From positions 58,553-122,552 of the forward strand of contig JANSXS010000004.1 of NCBI GenBank assembly GCA_024742835.1: DNA of 64,000 nucleotides. The letters run 5' to 3'. Of the stretch, positions 54,753-64,000 are shown piece by piece (the first letter of the stretch is position 1; each line of letters begins with the position of its first letter). Origin of the DNA: Paracoccaceae bacterium (GTDB taxonomy: Bacteria > Pseudomonadota > Alphaproteobacteria > Rhodobacterales > Rhodobacteraceae). Below the pieces are notes generated by a model. It was not told the origin of the DNA and made no database searches. It saw nothing but the letters and a program-made list of their open reading frames with translations. The translations under genes were made by a program, and so were the position numbers.

Positions 54753-55907
54753 ATGGTAGATAAAGCCCCGGCCACGCGGCCGGCTAATCCGCGTTTTTCT
54801 TCTGGCCCCTGTGCCAAACCTCCCGCATTTTCTGTCGAGAAGCTGGTCGACGCGCCACTTGGCCGCTCGCACCGTGCCGCTGTCGGCAAGGCGCGGCTCA
54901 AGGCTGCAATCGACGGCACGCGAGAAATCCTCGGCATTCCTGACGACTACCGCATCGGCATCGTGCCTGCCTCCGATACCGGCGCTGTCGAGATGGCGAT
55001 GTGGTCGCTTCTGGGCGAGCGCAAGGTTGAGGTGCTGGCTTGGGAAAGCTTTGGCGCCGGCTGGGTTACAGATGCGGTGAAACAGCTCAAGCTGGAGGCC
55101 GATATCAAGACAGCCGATTATGGTGAGATCGTCGATCTGGCCGGTGTCGATACCGTCAATGATGTGGTCTTTACCTGGAACGGCACCACCTCCGGCGTGC
55201 GCGTGCCAAACGCTGACTGGATCAAGGCGGATCGCGCCGGGCTGACGATCTGTGATGCCACCTCTGCGGCCTTTGCGCAGGATCTGCCTTGGGACAAGCT
55301 CGATGTGACGACCTTCTCCTGGCAGAAGGTTCTGGGCGGCGAAGCGGCGCATGGCATGATCGTGCTTTCGCCCCGTGCGGTGGCGCGGTTGGAAAGCTAC
55401 ACGCCACCCTGGCCCCTGCCCAAGATCTTTCGTCTGACGAAAGGCGGGAAGTTGATCGAGGGGATTTTCGTTGGCGAGACGATCAACACCCCATCCATGC
55501 TGGCCGTCGAGGATTACCTTCTGGCGCTCGATTGGGCGCGCTCTGTCGGTGGGCTCAAGGGGCTGATTGCGCGGGCAGATGCGAATGCAGACGTAATCCA
55601 TACTTTTACCAAAGCGCGCGACTGGATAGAGAACCTTGCCGTCGATCCGATGACGCGGTCGAATACCTCGGTTTGTCTGAAATTCACGGATGCGCGCATC
55701 GCAGACGGTACAGCCTTTGCCAAGGCGGTTGCCAAGCGGTTGGATGCCGAGGGCGTAGCTTACGACATCGGTGCCTATCGCGACGCGCCCGCCGGTCTGC
55801 GGATCTGGTGTGGCGGCACGGTAGAGACTGCCGATCTGGAGGCGCTGATGCCTTGGATCGACTGGGCATTCCACGTCGAGATCGTCGCGCAAAGCCAGGC
55901 CGCCTGA
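54753..55907 (+). CDS. serC: Phosphoserine aminotransferase
   Basis: A 384-residue PLP enzyme making 3-phosphoserine from 3-phosphohydroxypyruvate (second step of serine synthesis; the same enzyme serves pyridoxine synthesis). The PLP lysine is K192 in [24 protein letters not shown] at the N-terminus and the length fit the alphaproteobacterial SerC subfamily rather than the 360-residue E. coli form. The ATG at 54753 follows AAGGATACCACC. serA follows after 90 bp containing a palindromic repeat. Confidence 0.95.
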   Translation: MVDKAPATRPANPRFSSGPCAKPPAFSVEKLVDAPLGRSHRAAVGKARLKAAIDGTREILGIPDDYRIGIVPASDTGAVEMAMWSLLGERKVEVLAWESFGAGWVTDAVKQLKLEADIKTADYGEIVDLAGVDTVNDVVFTWNGTTSGVRVPNADWIKADRAGLTICDATSAAFAQDLPWDKLDVTTFSWQKVLGGEAAHGMIVLSPRAVARLESYTPPWPLPKIFRLTKGGKLIEGIFVGETINTPSMLAVEDYLLALDWARSVGGLKGLIARADANADVIHTFTKARDWIENLAVDPMTRSNTSVCLKFTDARIADGTAFAKAVAKRLDAEGVAYDIGAYRDAPAGLRIWCGGTVETADLEALMPWIDWAFHVEIVAQSQAA

Positions 55908-55963
55908 GGTGGGCTGACAGCCCACCCTACGCCGATATCGTAGGGTGGGTTTTTCAACCCACC
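55908..55963. repeat. Compound palindromic element between serC and serA, copy 2
   Basis: Three overlapping stems: GGTGGGC-TGACA-GCCCACC (55908-55926), CCCACCCTAC-N9-GTAGGGTGGG (55921-55949) and GGTGGGTT-TTTC-AACCCACC (55944-55963). The GCCCACCCTACG core repeats that at 332-345. The element could attenuate transcription between serC and serA or stabilise mRNA ends; its reuse elsewhere points to a dispersed repeat. Confidence 0.65.
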
Positions 55964-55997
55964 GCCCTTCAAGACATTCAATCAAAGGACCAGACAC

Positions 55998-57593
55998 ATG
56001 GCTCCCAAAGTTCTCGTCTCCGACAAGCTGTCGGAAACTGCCGTTCAGATTTTCCGCGACCGTGGCATCGATGTCGATTTCATGCCCGACCTTGGCAAGG
56101 ACAAGGAAAAGCTGCGCGAGGTGATCGGCCGGTATGACGGCCTCGCCATCCGCTCCGCCACCAAGGTGACCGAAAAAATCCTGGATGCGGCGCATAATCT
56201 CAAGGTCGTTGGTCGCGCCGGGATCGGCACTGACAATGTCGACAAGGACGCCGCCTCGCGCAAGGGCGTGATCGTGATGAACACGCCTTTTGGCAACATG
56301 ATCACCACGGCGGAACATGCGATTGCATTGATGTTCGCGGTGGCGCGGCAGATCCCCGAGGCGTCTGCCTCCACCCAAGCGGGCAAGTGGGAGAAATCGA
56401 AATTCATGGGTGTCGAGCTGACCGGCAAGACGCTAGGTGTGATCGGCGCGGGCAATATCGGTGGCATCGTCTGCGACCGGGCGCGCGGCTTGCGGATGAA
56501 GGTCGTGGCCTATGATCCGTTCCTGAGCCAGGAAAAGGCCGACAAGATGGGCGTCGAAAAGGTAGAGCTGGACGAGCTTCTGACGCGCGCTGATTTCATC
56601 ACGCTGCATGTGCCGTTGACCGACCAGACGCGCAACATCCTGAGCCGCGAAAACCTCGGCAAGACGAAGAAGGGCGTGCGCATCATCAACTGCGCGCGCG
56701 GCGGTCTGGTCGACGAGGCCGCCGTGGCGGAACTGCTGACATCCGGTCACATCGCCGGGGCTGCGTTTGATGTCTTTGCAGAGGAACCGGCGACGGAGAA
56801 CCCGCTTTTCGGCCTGCCCAACGTGGTCTGCACTCCGCATCTGGGTGCTGCCACCACTGAGGCGCAGGAAAACGTCGCGCTGCAAGTGGCCGAACAAATG
56901 GCGGATTACCTGCTTACGGGGGCCGTGTCCAACGCGCTCAACATGCCGTCGGTCACCGCCGAAGAAGCCAAGGTGATGGGGCCGTGGATCAAGCTGTCGG
57001 ACCATCTGGGCAATTTCATCGGCCAGATGACAGATGAGCCGATCAAGGCGATCAACATCCTCTATGACGGTGTGGTTAGCGAGATGAATCTGGATGCGCT
57101 GACCTGTGCCGCCGTGGCGGGAATCATGAAATCGGTCAATCCCGAGGTGAACATGGTGTCCGCCCCCGTTGTGGCCAAGGAGCGCGGCATCAAGATCTCG
57201 ACCACGCGGCAGGACAAATCGGGCGCGTTCGAGGGCTATATCAAGCTGACTGTCGTGACCGCCAAGCGCGAGCGCTCCATCGGCGGCACGGTGTTTTCCG
57301 ACGGCAAGCCGCGCTTCATCCAGATCAAGGGCATCAATATCGACGCCGAGATCGGGCGGCACATGCTTTACACCACGAACGAAGATGTACCGGGCATTAT
57401 CGGCACGCTGGGGCAGACGATGGGCGAAAACGGCGTGAATATTGCAAACTTCACCCTTGGCCGTGAAGCCTCCGCCGGAGAGGCCATCGCGCTTCTTTAC
57501 GTGGATGCGCCGGTGCCAGCGGAGGTGATCGCTAAACTGGATGAAACCGGGCTCTTTCAGCAGGTCCGGGCATTGAAGTTCGACGTGGTCTGA
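55998..57593 (+). CDS. serA: D-3-phosphoglycerate dehydrogenase
   Basis: A 531-residue enzyme oxidising 3-phosphoglycerate to 3-phosphohydroxypyruvate, the first step of serine synthesis. NAD motif: GVIGAGNIGGIVCDRARG. Catalytic residues: R in INCARGGLVDE, E in DVFAEEP and H in CTPHLGAATTEAQ. It is the long form with an intervening domain (about 320-450) and a C-terminal ACT domain (DVPGIIGTLGQTMGENGVNIA), so serine feedback is likely. It forms a unit with serC. Confidence 0.95.
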   Translation: MAPKVLVSDKLSETAVQIFRDRGIDVDFMPDLGKDKEKLREVIGRYDGLAIRSATKVTEKILDAAHNLKVVGRAGIGTDNVDKDAASRKGVIVMNTPFGNMITTAEHAIALMFAVARQIPEASASTQAGKWEKSKFMGVELTGKTLGVIGAGNIGGIVCDRARGLRMKVVAYDPFLSQEKADKMGVEKVELDELLTRADFITLHVPLTDQTRNILSRENLGKTKKGVRIINCARGGLVDEAAVAELLTSGHIAGAAFDVFAEEPATENPLFGLPNVVCTPHLGAATTEAQENVALQVAEQMADYLLTGAVSNALNMPSVTAEEAKVMGPWIKLSDHLGNFIGQMTDEPIKAINILYDGVVSEMNLDALTCAAVAGIMKSVNPEVNMVSAPVVAKERGIKISTTRQDKSGAFEGYIKLTVVTAKRERSIGGTVFSDGKPRFIQIKGINIDAEIGRHMLYTTNEDVPGIIGTLGQTMGENGVNIANFTLGREASAGEAIALLYVDAPVPAEVIAKLDETGLFQQVRALKFDVV

Positions 57594-57602
57594 GGCGCTT
57601 TA

Positions 57603-57625
57603 GTCGGGCGGTGACGCCGCCCGAC
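57603..57625 (+). terminator. Hairpin after serA
   Basis: GTCGGGCGG (57603-57611) and CCGCCCGAC (57617-57625) form a perfect 9-bp GC-rich stem with loop TGACG, 10 bp after the serA stop. There is no T-run; terminator by position. Confidence 0.55.
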
Positions 57626-57629
57626 GCAT

Positions 57630-58197
57630 TGCAAAACGCAGGGGCACGCCATTGGCCAGTCCCGTTAACGGTGCCACTCTACCCGGCAGCTTGACTGTCG
57701 ACAAAAGAAGCGTGTCCGGCGGGACCATCGGCATGGGTTGTATCCAGCAACGGGTGGCGTTCATCCCCCCGGCGCAAGGAACCGGGGCAAGGATTCCGTC
57801 ACGACGACCGGATCATGCAGGGTCGTATCATGTTCCGCCTGCCCCACGCCCATGGGCGTCCACAAAACGGCCGTAAAGCGGACCTTGTCGTTGAAATCGG
57901 TGATGCCGGTTACCGGCACTTGATTGGCGTTTGACAAAAGATCCGTCAGCACGAACCACCGGGTCGCGCCGGGATTGTCTGCGGGATCGACACCCGGCGG
58001 CCCTGCTGTCTAAGCATAGATACCCGGATCAAGATCTTGCAAGACCTCGCCCGTCGGCAGCCGCGCGCTGAAGTTGCGGTTCAATTCGTTGCGAAACTCG
58101 CCGACGCCACTTGCCGACGGTCCAGCACGGCAGGTTGAGCCGCGATATGGCCCGCGCAAAGGATCAATAACAAGGCGGCAAGCGGACGACGAAGCAT
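57630..58197 (-). pseudogene. Decayed alpha-2-macroglobulin family gene
   Basis: Reading the minus strand from an ATG at 58197 gives a signal peptide (MLRRPLAALLLILCAGHIAA), then a stop. After a frameshift, pieces typical of bacterial alpha-2-macroglobulins appear in order: NFSARLPTGEVLQDLDPGIYA, an in-frame stop at 58010-58012, PGATRWFVLTDL, then KVRFTAVLWTPMGVGQAEH and VVVTESLPRFLAPGG. After another shift comes DERHPLLDTTHADGPAGHA. Intact proteins of this family are about 1600-1900 residues; here under 200 codons remain, with stops, frameshifts and a large internal deletion. The gene would have encoded a periplasmic protease trap. Confidence 0.75.
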
Positions 58198-58360
58198 GGC
58201 AATCTCTCTTCAAAGAAGTTCATCTTGGGACGCAAGCTAGACGCTGACAACGTTGCCAGTGCCCGGCCCGCGTGCTTTTCAAGACATGCCTTAAGCACTT
58301 GTTCACCCTCATCCCGCAGTTTGGCGGTATCAGACAGACCGGCATGGTGGAGGTTTGGGC

Positions 58361-60547
58361 ATGAGCCTTGCCAATAAACTGGCGCAGGAACGGCGGGCCA
58401 GACTGGCCGCCGAACGCCTTTTGGAACAAAAACAGGCAGAGTTGCAGGCCGCCAATCGAAAGCTGGACAAACATGCGCAGGCCCTGAGCGAAGAGATCAA
58501 CGAAACCCGCGCCGAGGTGCAGACCGTGCGCGACGAGAACGCGCGCGTCAAATCCGATCTGACCATTGCCAACCAGAAGATCGAGATCGCAGAGCGGCGT
58601 CTGTGGCATTCAATCGAAACCATTCAGGATGGCTTTGCCTTCTTTGACGCGGACAGCCGGATGATCGCTGCGAACAAGGCGTGGCTTGCCGTGTTCGATC
58701 AGTTAGAAGATGTGAAGCCTGGCATAAGCTATGTCGAAATCCTGCAATACGCGACCGAGGAAGGGATCATCGACATCGCCGATCACGCTCCGGCGGAGTG
58801 GCGCGAAACCATGCTGGATCGCTGGCAAAGCCCGGTACCGGAACCGGAAATCATCCGCCTTTGGAACGGGGCCTATGTAAAGTTGATAGACCAGCGCGGG
58901 CATGGCGGCGATGTGGTCAGCCTCGCGCTCGATATCACCGATACGATCCGGTACGAACAGAACCTCAAAAGCGCGCGCCACAGGGCCGAAGCGGCAAATC
59001 GCGCAAAATCCTCTTTCCTTGCCAACATGAGCCACGAGATCCGCACGCCTATGAATGGCGTGGTGGGCATGGCGGAACTGCTCAAGGACACTGAACTGGA
59101 CGAGGAACAACTCCTGTACGCCAACACGATCAAGAATTCTGCCGAGGCGCTTCTGGTGATTATCAACGACGTGCTGGATTATTCCAAGATCGAGGCCGAA
59201 AAGCTGGTTCTGCATGAAGACCCCTTCGATCTGGAACGCTGCATTCACGAGCTGATCATGCTGTTGCAGGCCAATGCCCGCGACAAGGGCGTTGACCTGC
59301 TGGTCGATTACGATCTGTTCCTGCCGACGCTTTTTATTGGCGATCCGGGACGCATCAGGCAGGTCATGACCAATCTTATGGGCAATGCCGTCAAGTTCAC
59401 CGAAACGGGGCATGTTCTGGTGCGCGTCGTCGGCATGTTGAACGAGACTGCGGGAACGGTGAAATTGCATGTCACCATCGAGGATAGCGGCATCGGCATT
59501 CCGCCCGACAAGGTCGAGCATATTTTCGGAGAGTTCAATCAGGTCGATGACGAGACGAATCGCCGGTTCGAGGGGACGGGCCTCGGGCTTGCGATCTCGG
59601 AAAAGCTGATCCGCATGATGGGCGGAGAAATCTGGGTCGAATCCGAGCAAGGACAGGGCTCTACTTTTGGCTTTTCGCTCTGCCTTCCGCTTGCGGATCC
59701 GGCCGTGCCGTTTGACTTCCGCCTGCCGGACCGCATTCGCAGTGTTTTGATCGTCGAGCCGCAGGATGTGACCCGCGCAATTCTGTTGCGCCAGTTCGCG
59801 GCCCTTGGCGTGACCGTGCGTGCCTGTGAAACCGGGCAGGCGGCGCTTGACATGCTGGGGCCGGAACTGGATCTGGTCATCGCGGATCACAGCATGGCGG
59901 AGATGGACGGGGTCGAGCTGGCCGAGGCGATACACGAGGCGGGCCGTGACGTGCCCGTTATCCTGCTAAGCGCCAATTCCGCTACAGCGGAGCGCGATCC
60001 AGGGCGCAGGTATGTACATGCGGTTCTGCAAAAGCCGGTGCCGCGTGGCGCGCTGTTCGCCGCGCTGGAAACGCTTGGCCCGACGCGCGCCGACAGCCCC
60101 TCCGACAAGCCGCCCGAGGCCGCAAAACCACCAAGGCCGATGCGGGTTCTGGCGGCAGAGGACAACAAGACCAACAGGCTGGTCTTTACCAAGATGCTAA
60201 AGGATCTCGATATTGAAATCGAACTGGCGGAAAACGGATATGAAGCTGTCGCGGGCTTTACCAGTTTTCGCCCGGACCTGATTTTCATGGACATTTCCAT
60301 GCCGGAAATGGACGGGAAAGAGGCAACCGCCCGGATCCGCCAGCTGGAGGAAGGCTGCGATGCACATATCCCCATTGTCGCCATGACCGCCCATGCGATG
60401 GACGGCGACAACGAGGACATTCTTGCCGCGGGTCTGGATTATTATCTGACCAAGCCTTTGCGCCGCGAAGCCCTGATCGAAAGAATCACCGCCGCCTGTC
60501 CGAAAGAGGCCAGGCCGCCCTTGCAAACGGTGCAGGCGGCCGAATGA
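58361..60547 (+). CDS. Soluble hybrid histidine kinase with two receiver domains
   Basis: A 728-residue sensor kinase without membrane segments. Residues 5-80 are coiled coil and 83-195 a PAS-like domain ([19 protein letters not shown]). HisKA follows with H225 ([12 protein letters not shown]), then HATPase ([25 protein letters not shown]). REC1 (about 465-580) has its aspartate in [12 protein letters not shown], but the usual acidic pair is VEPQD. REC2 (about 600-715) is canonical ([25 protein letters not shown]). GTGGAGG lies before the ATG at 58361. No cognate regulator is adjacent. The signal is unknown. Confidence 0.88.
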   Translation: MSLANKLAQERRARLAAERLLEQKQAELQAANRKLDKHAQALSEEINETRAEVQTVRDENARVKSDLTIANQKIEIAERRLWHSIETIQDGFAFFDADSRMIAANKAWLAVFDQLEDVKPGISYVEILQYATEEGIIDIADHAPAEWRETMLDRWQSPVPEPEIIRLWNGAYVKLIDQRGHGGDVVSLALDITDTIRYEQNLKSARHRAEAANRAKSSFLANMSHEIRTPMNGVVGMAELLKDTELDEEQLLYANTIKNSAEALLVIINDVLDYSKIEAEKLVLHEDPFDLERCIHELIMLLQANARDKGVDLLVDYDLFLPTLFIGDPGRIRQVMTNLMGNAVKFTETGHVLVRVVGMLNETAGTVKLHVTIEDSGIGIPPDKVEHIFGEFNQVDDETNRRFEGTGLGLAISEKLIRMMGGEIWVESEQGQGSTFGFSLCLPLADPAVPFDFRLPDRIRSVLIVEPQDVTRAILLRQFAALGVTVRACETGQAALDMLGPELDLVIADHSMAEMDGVELAEAIHEAGRDVPVILLSANSATAERDPGRRYVHAVLQKPVPRGALFAALETLGPTRADSPSDKPPEAAKPPRPMRVLAAEDNKTNRLVFTKMLKDLDIEIELAENGYEAVAGFTSFRPDLIFMDISMPEMDGKEATARIRQLEEGCDAHIPIVAMTAHAMDGDNEDILAAGLDYYLTKPLRREALIERITAACPKEARPPLQTVQAAE

Positions 60548-61309
60548 TCAACCCTCGCCGTCGCGTAGGAAAACCCAGTCATCTCCGTTGGACAGGGACG
60601 CCTTGTATCTGTAGCCGCCGGTATCGAACTCCTTGATCGAGTCCGCATCGGTCAGCCGGTTCTGGATAATGAACCGGGCCATCGCCCCACGCGCGCGCTT
60701 GGCGTAAAAGCTGACGATCTTGGGCTCGCCGGATTTCATCTCCTTGAACACGGGGGTGATCACCCGAAGCTTGAGCGCCTTGCGATCCACCGCGCCGAAA
60801 TATTCCTGGCTGGCGCAGTTGATCAAGGCATCGCCGCCTACCGCCTCTGCATCGGCGTTAAGCTGCCTTGCGATTTTGTCGCCCCAATACGCGTAAAGCG
60901 TCGTGCCGTGATCCGTCTTCAGGCGGCTGCCCATCTCAAGCCGGTAGGGTTCTATCTCGTCAAGCGGGCGCAGCACGCCGTAAAGGCCAGACAGGATCCG
61001 GAAACGATCCTGCGCCCAGTCAAGTTCCTCGGCCTCAAGGCTTTTCGCCTCAAGCCCCTGATAGGTGTCCCCGGCAAAGGCGAGCGCTGCGGGCTTGCGC
61101 TCCATCTCGCCAAAATCGCGGAACCGGTCGGAATTCAGCTTGGCGAGATTGTCGCTGATCCCCATCAGTTTTTTCAGATCACCCTGCGACAGGCCGCGCG
61201 CCACCTCGGCCAGCTCTGCTGCCTCGGCGTGAAAGCGAGGGACCGTCGCGGTCACCCCCTCGACCGGGTGCATGTCCATTTTCTTGGCGGGCGATACGAC
61301 GGTCAGCAT
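60548..61309 (-). CDS. yaaA: Peroxide stress protein YaaA
   Basis: A 253-residue DUF328/UPF0246 protein. Family motifs: the N-terminal LTVVSPAKKMD, LMGISDNLAKLNSDRF, FRILSGLYGVLRPLDEIEPYRLEMG and VKFYAKRARGAMARF-like VSFYAKRARGAMARFI. In E. coli YaaA limits free intracellular iron during peroxide stress. It is convergent with the histidine kinase; its stop touches the kinase end. recQ lies 33 bp upstream on the same strand. Confidence 0.92.
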   Translation of the reverse strand: MLTVVSPAKKMDMHPVEGVTATVPRFHAEAAELAEVARGLSQGDLKKLMGISDNLAKLNSDRFRDFGEMERKPAALAFAGDTYQGLEAKSLEAEELDWAQDRFRILSGLYGVLRPLDEIEPYRLEMGSRLKTDHGTTLYAYWGDKIARQLNADAEAVGGDALINCASQEYFGAVDRKALKLRVITPVFKEMKSGEPKIVSFYAKRARGAMARFIIQNRLTDADSIKEFDTGGYRYKASLSNGDDWVFLRDGEG

Positions 61310-61342
61310 TCTCGGTCCTCCGGGATCAGTCTTACCCTTGAT

Positions 61343-63382
61343 CTAGTCTGCCGCGTGCAGAACGTCCAGAAACGCCGCGCCAAAGCGTTCGGCCCGCTTG
61401 TCCCCCAAAAGACGGGTCAACCCGTTCAGATCACGCGGCCGCGCTGATGCCACCTTGGCTAAAAGCGAGGAGGAACAGCTTAGCGGCTTTTCGATCCCGT
61501 CTTCACCACGAGACAGATCCGCCTGTACTTCTTGCAGCCGGTCGTAAAGTGTACCGGCCTCGCGGCCCGCCATCTTGCGGCGGGTGGGATGCATCGTTTC
61601 AGCCTCGCCATTGATGACCGACAGGAACGCTGCACCATACTGTTCGAGCTTTTTCGCCCCCACCCCGTTGATCCGCGCCATATCATCGAGCGTGCGGGGC
61701 CGGGTTTCGGCCATCTCGATCAGGCTGCGGTCGGTAAAAACGATATAGGCGGGCACGTTGGCCGCCTCTGCCAGCGCGCGGCGCTTGGCCTTGAGCGCGG
61801 ATAAAAGGGGCGCGTCTTCATCAGACACAAGCGCCTTGGGCGCGGGCCGCCGTGCCTTGGTTTCCAGTGTATCTCGGCGCAGCGTGACCCGGTCCTGACC
61901 ACGCAACACAGGCAGCGCGGCTTCGGTCAGGCGCAATGCCCCGTGCCGGGCGGGATCGGGGCGGATCAGGTCCTGGCCCATCATCTGCCGGAAAAGACCC
62001 TGCCACACGCGGCGGGGGATATCCTGTCCCACCCCAAAGGTTGGCAGGCGATCATGACCGCGCGCGCGGATCTTGTCGGTCTCGCTGCCGGTCAGGATGT
62101 CGATAAGATGCCCCGCGCCGAAAAACTCCTCGGTTCGAAGGATCGCCGACAAAGCCTTTTGCACCGCCTCCGTCCCGTCGAACGTGTCCACAGGGTCAGC
62201 GCAGGTGTCGCAATTGCCGCAGGGCGTGGAGGTTTCGCCAAAATAGCGCAGCAGTGTCTGACGCCGACAGCCATGCGTGTCGGCCAGCCCCAAAAGCGCG
62301 TTGAGACGGGCATGATCGGCGGCGCGGCGTTCGGGTGGGGCCAGCCCCTCGTCAATCTGAGAGCGGCGCAGGCGGATGTCATCGGCCCCGAACAGCGTCA
62401 GCGTTTCGGCCGGCGCGCCATCGCGCCCGGCGCGGCCGATTTCCTGATAATAGGCCTCGATCGACTTGGGCAGGTCGGCATGGGCGACCCAGCGGATATC
62501 GGGTTTGTCCACGCCCATGCCGAAAGCCACGGTCGCCACCACGATCAACCCTTCTTCGGCGCTGAACCTGCGTTCGACCTCGCGGCGGTCCTCGGCATCC
62601 ATGCCGCCGTGATAGTAACAGGTCTTATGCCCGTCTTGGGCCAAGGCACCTGCCAGCGTTTCCGTCTTCGCGCGGGTGCCGCAATAGACGATGCCCGATT
62701 GCCCTTTTCGCGCCCCGGCAAAATCCAGGATCTGCCGCCGCGGATTGTTCTTGGCCTCAAACGCCAGGTTGATATTGGGCCGGTCGAACCCGCGCAGGAA
62801 GGTCTGCGGTGCATGGCCATCGAACAGCTTTTGCACGATTTCCTGCCGGGTTTCGGCATCCGCCGTGGCGGTGAAGGCGGCCAGCGGCACGCCCAACGCC
62901 TGCCGCAGGTCCCCGATACGCAGGTAATCGGGCCGGAAATCATGACCCCACTGGCTGATGCAATGCGCCTCGTCCACCGCGATAAGCGACACACCGATGC
63001 GCCGCAGCATTCCCATGGCGGATCCCGCCGCCAACCGTTCGGGTGCCATGTACAGCAGCTTGAGCCGCCCTGCCTCCAGCGCGTCCCAAACCTCGCGGGT
63101 TTCTTCTTCGGTATTGCCGGAGGTCAGCGCACCGGCCTCCACCCCCACCGCACGCAGGCTGCGAACCTGATCGCGCATCAGCGCAATCAGCGGGGAAATC
63201 ACCACTGTCACACCCTCGCGCATCAAGGCGGGCAGTTGATAACAAAGGGACTTGCCGCCGCCCGTGGGCATGATGGCAAGGGTGTTTATCCCTTCGCTTA
63301 CCGTGTGAACGATCTCTTCCTGTCCGGGGCGGAATGCATCGAATCCGAATATGTCCCGCAACAGCGTGGCAGCGCTATGCAT
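61343..63382 (-). CDS. recQ: ATP-dependent DNA helicase RecQ
   Basis: A 679-residue superfamily 2 helicase. Motif I is TGGGKSLCYQLPAL, motif II is VDEAHCISQWGHDFRPDY and motif VI is QEIGRAGRDG. The RecQ zinc site ends in TPCGNCDTC and the winged helix follows. Two HRDC-like domains close the protein (about 535-605, EANVPAYIVFTDRSL-like; and about 615-679, ending GDKRAERFGAAFLDVL). E. coli RecQ has a single HRDC and 609 residues, so the C-terminus is extended. It unwinds recombination and replication intermediates. Confidence 0.95.
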   Translation of the reverse strand: MHSAATLLRDIFGFDAFRPGQEEIVHTVSEGINTLAIMPTGGGKSLCYQLPALMREGVTVVISPLIALMRDQVRSLRAVGVEAGALTSGNTEEETREVWDALEAGRLKLLYMAPERLAAGSAMGMLRRIGVSLIAVDEAHCISQWGHDFRPDYLRIGDLRQALGVPLAAFTATADAETRQEIVQKLFDGHAPQTFLRGFDRPNINLAFEAKNNPRRQILDFAGARKGQSGIVYCGTRAKTETLAGALAQDGHKTCYYHGGMDAEDRREVERRFSAEEGLIVVATVAFGMGVDKPDIRWVAHADLPKSIEAYYQEIGRAGRDGAPAETLTLFGADDIRLRRSQIDEGLAPPERRAADHARLNALLGLADTHGCRRQTLLRYFGETSTPCGNCDTCADPVDTFDGTEAVQKALSAILRTEEFFGAGHLIDILTGSETDKIRARGHDRLPTFGVGQDIPRRVWQGLFRQMMGQDLIRPDPARHGALRLTEAALPVLRGQDRVTLRRDTLETKARRPAPKALVSDEDAPLLSALKAKRRALAEAANVPAYIVFTDRSLIEMAETRPRTLDDMARINGVGAKKLEQYGAAFLSVINGEAETMHPTRRKMAGREAGTLYDRLQEVQADLSRGEDGIEKPLSCSSSLLAKVASARPRDLNGLTRLLGDKRAERFGAAFLDVLHAAD

Positions 63383-63465
63383 GTGATGGCCCGCAAGATT
63401 TTTGTTTCTGCTCTTACGGCGACAATTTCACATCATGATTCGGTAAACAAGAGTCGGGCTGTATC

Positions 63466-63750
63466 CTAACGCAGCAAAAGCTCTGGCAGGATGAAGTCGC
63501 GCAGCGACAGCACGATGATGATCGCCGCCAGTGGCGCAAGATCCAGCGGGCGCGTGTCAGGCAGGATCCGTCGGATCGGCTCATATATGGGTGCCAGCAG
63601 CCGGTTCAGCCCCTGCCAGATCTGAGCCACGAATTGCTGCCCGAGATTGAGAACCTGAAAGCTGATCAGCCAACTCATGATCACATGCGCGATCATGATG
63701 AAGAATACCACGTCGAGGATCAGCCGAAGGGGGCCGTAAATTGCCATCAT
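63466..63750 (-). CDS. YggT family membrane protein
   Basis: A 94-residue protein with two hydrophobic segments (LILDVVFFIMIAHVIMSWLI and LAPLAAIIIVLSLRDFIL) and the YggT motif LLAPIYEPIRRILPDTRPLDLAPL. AGGAG lies 8 nt before the ATG at 63750, which is preferred to an upstream in-frame codon. YggT relatives link to osmotic or cell-division functions. It lies 83 bp upstream of recQ on the same strand. Confidence 0.88.
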   Translation of the reverse strand: MMAIYGPLRLILDVVFFIMIAHVIMSWLISFQVLNLGQQFVAQIWQGLNRLLAPIYEPIRRILPDTRPLDLAPLAAIIIVLSLRDFILPELLLR

Positions 63751-63780
63751 GATGCGTGCTCCTGTGCGTTTGGCTCTCAC

Positions 63781-64000
63781 CTAAGCGCGCGGGCGAAAAT
63801 GCGCAAGTCTGAGGCCGTGTTGTGGTTGACGCAGGCGCGGCTTTGGTCAAACACCGCTTGAAAGGAGATGGGATGAATGCCCCGTGAACGGTCGAGGTTC
63901 CCGATTCTGTTACAGTGTTGGGAGAGGCGGATAGGTTTCAGGCTGTATGAGCTGGCTAGGGCATTTGACCCTGTAAAGGAGATTACCCTTCACCTGTTTC
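63781..64000. other. Right-end intergenic stretch, no gene recognised
   Basis: The last 220 bp contain two ribosome-binding-site-like runs (AAAGGAGATGGG near 63860 and AAAGGAG near 63976), but every frame after them closes within a few codons or runs out of the window. A gene may begin just past the right edge on the plus strand. Confidence 0.4.

Noticed and set aside
61943..63469. Open frame of about 500 codons on the plus strand opposite recQ
   Set aside because: recQ motifs are intact on the minus strand. The opposite frame has shadow-like composition and no family features.

Overview
The window is high-GC, densely coded DNA. It reads as chromosomal sequence from a Rhodobacteraceae (Roseobacter-group) alphaproteobacterium. 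Pointers are a heterotetrameric sarcosine oxidase operon (soxBDAG), an mbfA iron exporter behind an Irr-type ICE palindrome, the alphaproteobacterial type of SerC, hflKC with DUF2065, and many start/stop overlaps of 1-8 nt. I see no rRNA, tRNA, CRISPR array, prophage or intact insertion sequence. All assignments come from reading the sequence; no database search was possible.

Layout. 1-5 kb: tail of an aromatic aminotransferase, a divergent HupE / DUF4198 pair (probably metal related), a TetR regulator, mbfA and an AEC transporter. 5-16 kb: housekeeping and redox genes (fghA, sthA, a YaiI-like protein), a DMT exporter, an ornithine cyclodeaminase/alpha-beta hydrolase pair, an MFS transporter, zapE coupled to a GMC oxidoreductase, and a class I glutamine amidotransferase. 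16-23 kb: soxBDAG flanked by two GlxA/AraC-type regulators. 23-30 kb: a large acidic protein of unknown function, thiamine diphosphokinase, a DMT transporter, sdaA and two small membrane proteins. 30-36 kb: rpiA, glutathione reductase, hflK-hflC-DUF2065 and a Do-type protease. 36-43 kb (mostly minus strand): DUF1643, truB, a phosphodiester glycosidase, rbfA and a fused hydantoinase/5-oxoprolinase. 43-48 kb: a metal-uptake ABC operon in the order binding protein, ATPase, permease-regulator fusion, permease. 48-55 kb: deoC, a livHMGF set without a binding protein, and an MsbA-like exporter. 55-58 kb: serC and serA, then the decayed remains of an alpha-2-macroglobulin gene. 58-64 kb: a soluble hybrid histidine kinase, yaaA, recQ and a YggT protein.

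Metabolically the window leans to one-carbon/glycine/serine traffic (sarcosine oxidase, SerC, SerA, SdaA), formaldehyde and glutathione chemistry (FghA, Gor, SthA), and metal homeostasis (MbfA, the tro/ytg-like operon, HupE/DUF4198). The observations most worth a second look are the metal-permease/DtxR-like fusion, whose operon order matches chlamydial ytgABCD, the uncharacterised 775-residue protein, and the alpha-2-macroglobulin pseudogene. Also notable are the binding-protein-less liv operon with paired TTGTACAA palindromes and a kinase homologue that lacks its nucleotide-binding signature.
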